Positions 4,073 to 8,888 of a DNA stretch of 8,888 nt are shown one piece after another (position 1 is the first letter of the stretch; every line of letters starts with the position of its first letter). The translations under genes and the position numbers were made by a program. The notes under the pieces are model-generated. The model ran no database searches, was not told the origin of the DNA, and saw only the letters and a list, made by a program, of their open reading frames with translations. Location of the stretch: NCBI GenBank assembly GCA_031289285.1, contig JAITPT010000083.1, forward strand, positions 1 to 8,888, given 5' to 3'. The stretch is from Puniceicoccales bacterium. GTDB lineage: Bacteria; Verrucomicrobiota; Verrucomicrobiia; Opitutales; UBA953.

Positions 4073-6643
4073 ATGTTGAAACTACTTCGCCGCCTCCGCG
4101 CCTGCCTTCCCGAAAAGCCGTCGTATCTTACCACGTGGCGAATACTCATCCTCCCTCTCGCCGTCCTCCCCGTCTTCGGCTTGGTGGCGGGGCAGCTGTG
4201 GTGGCTGCACATCGAAGGCGCCGCGTTTTACAGGAAACGCGGAGAGGCCTCACGCATCGTCAAGAACGACATCCTCGCTCTGCGCGGTGCCATCACTGAC
4301 TCGCAGGGCGTCCCGCTCGCCTACACCAAAGAGGTCTGGGAAATCGGGCTCGACGCCCGCTCAATGTGCGACGCCGAGGGAATATTTTTCAGGGAAGAGA
4401 GACGCCGACAAAAAGGGAAGGGCACCTTCACGAGCGACGAGGCACTGGTGTCCGAAATCCGCGCCAAACGCGCCGCCACCGCCCGCGCCCTCGCCTCGCT
4501 CCTCGTCATCTCGCCCGAAAAAACCTCCTCCGTCATCCCGCGTTTGACGCACCGCAAACTCGACGCCGCGCCCGACTCGGTCTTCTCGCCGCTGCCCCGT
4601 ATGCTCGCCTTCGCTTTTGAAAAAATCGGCTACAACTGGCGCGCCCAACTCCGAGACGCGAAGAACGACGCCTACAGCGTCTCCGTCGCCAAAGACGAGG
4701 AGCAGGACGTCGAGTTATCCAAGGAATGGACGGAGGCCGTGAACGCCACCCGCGCCGCCTTCGACCGCACCCGCGCCGCCACCGCTGCCGCCTCGGGCAA
4801 ACCCTTCTCCCCCATTCTCACGCCGGAGGATGAAAAAGCCCTCACGCCGGAGGAAAAAGCCACGCTGGCAAAGGCCCAGCTGCAGGCAACCGCTGGCAAA
4901 CGCAAACCCGCGCCGAGCTTCCTCCTGCTCGCCGCCGACGTTGACCGCCACACCAAGGAGCAAATCGAAAAAATGGGGTTTTACGGCGTGAAGTATAAGC
5001 GGCGTTTCGCCCGCGTGTATCCTTTCGGAAAACTCGCCGCCCACCTGATAGGCCACACCGACGCCGAAGGAAACGTCAAGCAGCCCGGTGTCGAGCTTTC
5101 GATGGACAAGGTGCTGCGCGGCAAACACGGCTTCATCGTCTCCGTCAAAAACGGCAAAGTCGAGCTTACCAACCGCCGCCAGTACGACGTGCCCGCCGAG
5201 CAAGGCATCAACGTCACCCTCACCATTGACCGGCGCATCCAGCAAGTTTGCGAAGACGAGGCCGACCGCATCGCGCACGAGCTACGCCCGCAGCTGCTCA
5301 CCATCATCGTGAGCGAGCCGAAGACGGGCAAAATCCTCGCGCTCACCAACCGCCCGACCTACGACCTCTCGCGCCCGGGCGACCCAGTCCTCTCGCCAAT
5401 CGCAGGCCAGAGTAACTCCGCCATCACCACCGCCAACGAGCCGGGTTCCGTATTCAAGCTCGTCCCCATCAGCATGGCACTCGACTTAGAAGGGGTGGTG
5501 GACTTGGCGCACGACCGCTTCTACTGCGGCATCTCCGGCGTCCCGCTCATGGTCAGATACGGAAACGAAAACCGCAAACGCCGCCTCCCTAACGACGACC
5601 ACACCGTCAACTCCCGTTCCCCTACACGCGGCTGGGCAGACATCCCCGGCATCGTCCAAGAATCCTCCAACCGCGGGGCCGCCCTCGTCGCAATGCGCGT
5701 GACCGCCGAGCGCGGCGAAAGCGTCTTCCACGACTACGCACGGGGCTTCGGCTTCGGCGAACCGACTTTTTTGCAAACCTACCTGCCACGCGACGAATCC
5801 GAAAACACACCGACGGCGGGACTGCCGACGTCAGCTGCGACGGCTACAGAAACACTTCCCGTGGAAGAGGTGCTTTCGGCGGGTGCGTATGAGAGCCGTG
5901 GAGTATTAGCGCCGCCGAAGTCCAGAGGTGGCGACCCGACGTATATTACGCACCGCCCGATGGGGCATGGCCTCTCCGCTACGCCGCTGCAAGTCCACCA
6001 AGCCATGTGCGTCATCGCCAACGGCGGTGCCCTCATGGCACCCTTGCTCATCCAAAGCGCCGTCGGTGCCGATGGCGTGGACGCGCTCCCGCCTGAGTTT
6101 TGCGACCCACGGCGGCGCGGCAGACCCATCTCAGAAAAGACGGCGCGGACGGTGGCACTCATCTTGCGCGGCGTCTGTATGCCCGGAGGCACAGGTGCCA
6201 TTTGCGACATCCCGGGCTACGAGGTCGCCGCCAAAACCGGCACCGCCCAAAAAACTATCGCAGGGGTGATGTCCAAAAAAAATCACGTCGCCACCTTCTC
6301 CGGTTTTTTCCCCGTCGAGAACCCACGCATCGCCATCACCGTCATCGTGAACGACCCCGCCATTCTGAAAAAGCCGGAGCGCCCCAAGGTCGGGAGCGGC
6401 CCGCGCAACGTCCGCCTCTACAGCAACACAGGCGAAGACATGCGCATCAACTTCGGTGCGCAGACCGCCGGCCCTGCCTTCCACAACATCGCCCAAAAAA
6501 TCATAGACATCCTCGAGATCCCGAAAGTCAACGCACCTGCGCCCGCCATCCTCGCCGCCGAGCGCACCCCGGGCTTCACGCCGCCACCCTTGCCCGCGAA
6601 ACCGCCCGACAGCCTCTACGTCCGGCTGGGCGAAACGCCGTAG
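4073..6643 (+). CDS. ftsI: Class B penicillin-binding protein, septal transpeptidase FtsI (PBP3)
   Basis: Crosslinks septal peptidoglycan in the periplasm, working with FtsW; anchored in the inner membrane. A basic N-terminus is followed by one membrane segment at about residues 22-44. The non-catalytic module starts at RGAITDSQGVPLAY (71-84) and ends with the RVYPFG...AAHLIGHTD...GVELSMDKVLRGKHG region (314-353). The transpeptidase domain has all three motifs: SVFK with Ser459 in EPGSVFK, SSN at 531-533, and KTG at 721-723. HGLSATPLQ (632-640) precedes the third motif. At 856 residues it is much longer than the roughly 580-600 of E. coli FtsI. The excess lies in a charged stretch at about 195-285 of the pedestal module, a Pro/Ser/Thr-rich loop at about 570-622, and a Pro-rich tail. 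There is no PASTA domain. ATG 4073 is chosen because it starts a normal basic anchor. TTG 3956, overlapping the ftsL-like stop as TTGA, is the alternative. Confidence 0.92.
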   Translation: MLKLLRRLRACLPEKPSYLTTWRILILPLAVLPVFGLVAGQLWWLHIEGAAFYRKRGEASRIVKNDILALRGAITDSQGVPLAYTKEVWEIGLDARSMCDAEGIFFREERRRQKGKGTFTSDEALVSEIRAKRAATARALASLLVISPEKTSSVIPRLTHRKLDAAPDSVFSPLPRMLAFAFEKIGYNWRAQLRDAKNDAYSVSVAKDEEQDVELSKEWTEAVNATRAAFDRTRAATAAASGKPFSPILTPEDEKALTPEEKATLAKAQLQATAGKRKPAPSFLLLAADVDRHTKEQIEKMGFYGVKYKRRFARVYPFGKLAAHLIGHTDAEGNVKQPGVELSMDKVLRGKHGFIVSVKNGKVELTNRRQYDVPAEQGINVTLTIDRRIQQVCEDEADRIAHELRPQLLTIIVSEPKTGKILALTNRPTYDLSRPGDPVLSPIAGQSNSAITTANEPGSVFKLVPISMALDLEGVVDLAHDRFYCGISGVPLMVRYGNENRKRRLPNDDHTVNSRSPTRGWADIPGIVQESSNRGAALVAMRVTAERGESVFHDYARGFGFGEPTFLQTYLPRDESENTPTAGLPTSAATATETLPVEEVLSAGAYESRGVLAPPKSRGGDPTYITHRPMGHGLSATPLQVHQAMCVIANGGALMAPLLIQSAVGADGVDALPPEFCDPRRRGRPISEKTARTVALILRGVCMPGGTGAICDIPGYEVAAKTGTAQKTIAGVMSKKNHVATFSGFFPVENPRIAITVIVNDPAILKKPERPKVGSGPRNVRLYSNTGEDMRINFGAQTAGPAFHNIAQKIIDILEIPKVNAPAPAILAAERTPGFTPPPLPAKPPDSLYVRLGETP

Positions 6644-6712
6644 GCCGCGCCGCCGCCGCCCGCCGCCTTCCACACACACTCATTTTTCACCACCGCTAAA
6701 ACCGCGCCGCGC
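6644..6712 (+). other. C-rich spacer between ftsI and murE
   Basis: These 69 bases are rich in C and A and poor in G except for CCG runs, like the spacer before ftsI. They contain no Shine-Dalgarno sequence and no promoter that I can support. murE is probably read on the same transcript as ftsI. Confidence 0.35.
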
Positions 6713-8266
6713 ATGAACACACCGCTTCCGCCAATCACGCTCAAAGAAGTTTTTGAAAACATCGAGACCGCCAGTTTTTCCGGCGAATGGAAAACACCCG
6801 TCGCGAGCCTGCGCGACGACAGCCGCCGCGTCGTCCCCGGCTGCGTCTTCTTCGCCGTGCCGGGCATCAACACCGACGGCGAGCGCTTCATCGAAGACGC
6901 CATCGCACGGGGTGCCTCCGCCATCGTCTCCACTGGCGCACCCAGCTTCGTCAAACACTCGCGCCTCGCGTGGGTGCGCGTCGCAGATACGCGGCGGGCA
7001 TTCGCGGCGGCGGCGGCAAACTTTTTCCGCCACCCCGAAAAAAAACTGCGCGTCGCCGGCGTCACCGGCACCAACGGCAAGACCACCGTCACCACGCTCC
7101 TGCGCTGGCTGCTCGGCGAAGACGGCTCGCGCTGGGGGCTGCTCGGCACCGTGCGCTACGAGCTGGGCGAACGCAGTTTGCCCGCGCTACGCACGACGCC
7201 CGGCGCAGGCGAACTCTTCGGAATGATGGCGCAAATGGTCGAGGCGGGCTGCGCAGGGATGGCGATGGAGCTTAGCTCGCACGCCATTGACCAAGGCCGC
7301 GCTGCCGGCCTCGCCTTCGAGACGCTCGCGTTCACCAACCTCAGCCGCGACCACCTCGACTACCACAAGAACATGGAAAATTATTTCCAAGTGAAGGCTG
7401 GCGCGTTCCTCGGCGGCGCGGGCGCGGACGCCCCCAAGACCGCCGTCGTCAACACCGACGACGCTGCGGGGCGACGTCTCGCCGAGATGCTGCGCGAGAA
7501 AACCCGTGTGCTCACATTTGGCGAAAACGCAGACGCCGACATCCGCGCAGAAAACATCCGGCTGGGCACCGACGGCAGCGCGTTTGACGTCGTGTGGAGC
7601 GGCGGCGCGGGCGGTGGCGGCGTGGGAAGTGGTGGTGGTGCTGGCTGCGGCGTGGGGAGTGTCCAGACCTCGCTTCCGGGTCGCTACAACGTGAGCAACA
7701 CCCTCTGTGCCCTCGCGCTGGCGTCGGCGCTTGGGCGCGACATCGGCGCGTTGCTGCCTGCGCTGGCGCGTTTCCCCGGTGTGCCTGGGCGCATGGAGCG
7801 TGTCGCGCCGGAGTCGCCCTACCAAATCTTTGTGGATTACGCTCACACCGACGACGCCCTCAAAAACGCCCTCGAGATGCTTCGCCCGATTACTCGTGGG
7901 CGGCTTCTCGTCGTCTTTGGTTGTGGCGGCGACCGCGACCGTGGCAAACGCCCTGCCATGACGCACGTTGTCCAGCAGCTTGCCGACTTCGCATGGGCCA
8001 CGGCGGACAACCCCCGCAAAGAGCCGCAGGAGCGCATTTTCGCTGACATGTTGGCGGGTGTCATTGCGCCGGAAAAAATTGAATGGGTCGAAGACCGTCG
8101 CCGTGCCATCAGTCTCGCCCTCGACGCCGCCCGTCCCGGCGACAATCTCCTCATCGCTGGCAAGGGCCACGAGACTTACCAAGAGTTTGCCGACATAACC
8201 ATTCCCTTCGACGACCGTCTTGTCGCCAAAGAGCTCCTCGCCCTAAAAAACCTTCGCCCCGTGTAG
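6713..8266 (+). CDS. murE: UDP-MurNAc-L-Ala-D-Glu:meso-diaminopimelate ligase MurE
   Basis: Cytoplasmic ATP-dependent Mur ligase that adds meso-diaminopimelate to UDP-MurNAc-L-Ala-D-Glu. The 517 residues show the three Mur domains. The N-terminal substrate domain (about 1-112) includes DSRRVVPGCVFFAVPG. The central ATPase has the P-loop GVTGTNGKTT (116-125), TTPGAGEL (161-168), ELSSHA (186-191) and the lysine expected to be carbamylated, Lys228. The C-terminal domain has DYAHTDDALKNAL (375-387), CGGDRDRGKRP (404-414), DNPR (432-435) and GKGHETYQ (483-490). DNPR is the signature of meso-diaminopimelate rather than lysine specificity. A glycine-rich insertion at residues 296-316 sits just before the conserved LPGRYNVSN. 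The ATG at 6713 begins at normal family length and has no Shine-Dalgarno sequence. No murF follows within the window. Confidence 0.96.
   Translation: MNTPLPPITLKEVFENIETASFSGEWKTPVASLRDDSRRVVPGCVFFAVPGINTDGERFIEDAIARGASAIVSTGAPSFVKHSRLAWVRVADTRRAFAAAAANFFRHPEKKLRVAGVTGTNGKTTVTTLLRWLLGEDGSRWGLLGTVRYELGERSLPALRTTPGAGELFGMMAQMVEAGCAGMAMELSSHAIDQGRAAGLAFETLAFTNLSRDHLDYHKNMENYFQVKAGAFLGGAGADAPKTAVVNTDDAAGRRLAEMLREKTRVLTFGENADADIRAENIRLGTDGSAFDVVWSGGAGGGGVGSGGGAGCGVGSVQTSLPGRYNVSNTLCALALASALGRDIGALLPALARFPGVPGRMERVAPESPYQIFVDYAHTDDALKNALEMLRPITRGRLLVVFGCGGDRDRGKRPAMTHVVQQLADFAWATADNPRKEPQERIFADMLAGVIAPEKIEWVEDRRRAISLALDAARPGDNLLIAGKGHETYQEFADITIPFDDRLVAKELLALKNLRPV
7598..7660 (+). repeat. Glycine-codon low-complexity insertion within murE
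   Basis: Residues 296-316 of MurE are almost all glycine with A, V, S and one C, encoded by GGN triplets. The insertion lies in the central domain just ahead of LPGRYNVSN, where family members have only a short loop. It shares the peptide GVGSGGG with the UxaC insertion. At the DNA level it shares GGTGGTGGTGCTG and GGCGTGGG. Confidence 0.8.
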
Positions 8267-8311
8267 TCCCCTCGTGCGCCCGCGTTCCGCCAACGAACTG
8301 CAAGTCAAACG

Positions 8312-8444
8312 AAAAAAGTGCCTGTCCCTTTTTTGAGGGACGACAGCCTGTCCCCGCAACTTCCACTGGCGTTGGCGTAGCGTAGCGCAGCCAGCCCAAC
8401 CCCAAACAACCAAAAAACAACCCAAAAGGGACAGACACTTTTTT
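8312..8444. repeat. Inverted repeat arms (8312-8330 and 8426-8444)
   Basis: The 19 bases at 8312-8330 match the reverse complement of 8426-8444 at 18 of 19 positions. Each arm ends in a run of six A or T. The right arm is repeated at 8655-8673 inside the second module. The region between the arms holds the first GTAGCG-loop hairpin. Just inside the left arm GTCCC (8324-8328) and GGGAC (8337-8341) make a smaller stem around TTTTTTGA. The whole could act as the 3' end of the murE transcript, but it lacks the compact GC stem plus T-run of an intrinsic terminator. Confidence 0.6.
8363..8400. repeat. 38-nt direct repeat, copy 1, with GTAGCGTAGCGCA hairpin
   Basis: Identical over 38 bases to 8593-8630. 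GTTGGC (8371-8376) pairs with GCCAGC (8390-8395) using one T-G wobble, leaving a 13-nt loop at 8377-8389. The wobble would be a mismatch on the other strand, which favours folding of the + strand RNA. Confidence 0.75.
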
Positions 8445-8502
8445 GGTTCCTCGCTACTTTGAGTTGAAGCTCGGACGCCTCCAGCCCCGCATGGGGCGAG
8501 AT
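8426..8502. repeat. 77-nt direct repeat, copy 1
   Basis: Matches 8655-8731 at 76 of 77 positions; the only difference is T at 8465 against G at 8694. It begins with the right arm of the inverted repeat and ends with the palindromic GCCCCGCATGGGGC motif. Confidence 0.85.
8483..8502. repeat. Palindromic motif AGCCCCGCATGGGGCGAGAT, copy 1 of 3
   Basis: A GCCCC/GGGGC stem of five pairs closes the loop GCAT. Identical 20-mers lie at 8563-8582 and 8712-8731. Copies 2 and 3 also share the following nine bases, TATCGGATT. It marks the end of every module. Confidence 0.85.
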
Positions 8503-8510
8503 GTGCATAA
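8502..8510 (-). promoter_or_regulatory. DnaA-box match (TTATGCACA)
   Basis: The - strand reads TTATGCACA, the same 9-mer as at 1687-1679. It forms the linker between modules I and II and is absent from the other linker, so it may be chance. Confidence 0.2.
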
Positions 8511-8539
8511 CCGGAGGTGTAGCGAAGCGAAACCTCCGG
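8511..8539. repeat. Perfect 8-bp hairpin with GTAGCGAAGCGAA loop (module II)
   Basis: CCGGAGGT (8511-8518) pairs perfectly with ACCTCCGG (8532-8539) around a 13-nt loop at 8519-8531. The loop differs from that of modules I and III at only two positions, while the stem is entirely different. This is the pattern expected of a structured repeat whose fold and loop are kept. Confidence 0.8.
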
Positions 8540-8562
8540 ACAGACCTGCCCACCTGCAACAA

Positions 8563-8582
8563 AGCCCCGCATGGGGCGAGAT
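8563..8582. repeat. Palindromic motif, copy 2 of 3
   Basis: Identical to the 20-mer at 8483-8502 and 8712-8731. It ends module II, following the CCGGAGGT hairpin and a 23-nt spacer. Confidence 0.85.
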
Positions 8583-8592
8583 TATCGGATTA

Positions 8593-8630
8593 CCACTGGC
8601 GTTGGCGTAGCGTAGCGCAGCCAGCCCAAC
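8593..8630. repeat. 38-nt direct repeat, copy 2
   Basis: Identical to 8363-8400, 230 bases downstream. Stem GTTGGC (8601-8606) with GCCAGC (8620-8625), loop 8607-8619. Right after it CCAGCCCAACC is partly repeated, so the spacer differs from that of module I. Confidence 0.75.
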
Positions 8631-8654
8631 CAGCCAGCCCAACCCACAACCACC

Positions 8655-8731
8655 AAGGGACAGACACTTTTTTGGTTCCTCGCTACTTTGAGTGGAAGCT
8701 CGGACGCCTCCAGCCCCGCATGGGGCGAGAT
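8655..8731. repeat. 77-nt direct repeat, copy 2
   Basis: Matches 8426-8502 with one difference at 8694. It contains the third palindromic motif (8712-8731), followed by TATCGGATT as after copy 2 of that motif. Confidence 0.85.
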
Positions 8732-8740
8732 TATCGGATT

Positions 8741-8888
8741 GTCAGATGCTGGCGGTGTGCGTTCCGCTACAATTTCGTAGAGGGCGCGTGGTGGGCACTG
8801 CACGGGAAAGTTGCACGAACCGCAGCGAAGTCAAGTAATAAAATGGCTGCCTTTTTATTCGCAAACAATAAATGGGCAAAATGTTGCC
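8741..8888. other. Right-hand end without a convincing gene
   Basis: After the last repeat the sequence becomes AT-richer towards the edge. An ATG at 8843 opens a frame of 15 codons (MAAFLFANNKWAKCC) that runs off the window, with no Shine-Dalgarno sequence. GGCAA (8875-8879) and TTGCC (8884-8888) form a perfect 5-bp inverted repeat at the very end, possibly part of a longer one. A promoter for a downstream gene is possible, but nothing can be supported. Confidence 0.3.

Larger units (their letters stand above)
8363..8731. repeat. Tandem array of three hairpin-plus-palindrome modules
   Basis: Module I (8363-8502), module II (8511-8582) and module III (8593-8731) each begin with CC. Each then has a hairpin whose 13-nt loop reads GTAGCG(T/A)AGCG(C/A)A, then a spacer, then an identical 20-nt ending that contains GCCCCGCATGGGGC. 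Modules I and III are near-identical: the first 38 and last 77 bases match except for one base (8465 T, 8694 G), while a spacer of 24-25 nt differs. Linkers between modules are 8 and 10 nt. The array is extragenic and follows murE. It resembles composite REP/BIME-type repeats. No transposase or convincing gene is present in it. Confidence 0.8.

Noticed and set aside
7187..8182. Long - strand ORF (331 codons) opposite murE
   Set aside because: It is antisense to the well-supported murE, and no conserved motif is visible in its translation.
8312..8341. Intrinsic terminator after murE
   Set aside because: The T-run lies in the loop rather than after a GC-rich stem. A7-type A/T pairing gives only a weak stem. 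A termination role is possible but not supported.
8394..8607. Integron attC site (GCCCAAC ... GTTGGCG)
   Set aside because: GCCCAAC fits RYYYAAC, but GTTGGCG does not fit GTTRRRY, and there is no cassette ORF or integrase in the window.
8363..8731. CRISPR array
   Set aside because: The repeats are unequal in length and spacing, copies differ in stem sequence, there are only three modules, and no cas gene is present.
8151..8803. Several - strand ORFs over the repeat array, sharing a SPHAGL peptide
   Set aside because: They are translations of the repeated palindromic motif. The shared peptide comes from the DNA repeat, and the frames differ between copies.

Overview
The window carries the first part of a bacterial division and cell wall (dcw) gene cluster on the + strand. 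A divergent glucuronate isomerase gene lies to its left and a repeat-rich non-coding stretch to its right. The DNA is GC-rich. The order mraZ - (small ORF) - rsmH - ftsL-like - ftsI - murE, the meso-diaminopimelate signature in MurE and the large PASTA-free class B PBP fit a Gram-negative, peptidoglycan-containing bacterium. The overall style suggests Verrucomicrobiota, perhaps the Opitutales, but that assignment is inference and no marker here proves it.

Left (1-1934). uxaC runs leftward (1627-140) and starts hexuronate breakdown. About 140 bases beyond its stop are of lower GC and may hold the edge of another leftward gene. The region between uxaC and mraZ is AT-rich. It has a candidate uxaC promoter, DnaA-box-like sites, two competing inverted repeats and a group of GGG motifs like those MraZ binds.

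Centre (1935-6643). mraZ (regulator), rsmH (16S rRNA methyltransferase), an FtsL-like divisome protein and ftsI (septal transpeptidase) are packed head to tail. A 58-codon ORF with the only strong Shine-Dalgarno sequence seen at a gene start here bridges mraZ and rsmH, overlapping each by ATGA. rsmH and the ftsL-like gene overlap the same way, and the ftsL-like stop overlaps a possible TTG start of ftsI. This looks like a chain of translational coupling. C-rich, G-poor spacers precede the most likely ftsI start and murE.

Right (6713-8888). murE adds meso-diaminopimelate to the peptidoglycan precursor. It is followed not by an adjacent murF but by more than 600 bases without a convincing gene. 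There three hairpin-plus-palindrome modules stand in tandem, two of them near-identical copies about 229 bp apart. Their hairpins share a 13-nt loop while the stems differ.

The most unusual points are the coupled small ORF, glycine-rich in-frame insertions in both UxaC and MurE that share sequence motifs, and the modular hairpin array.
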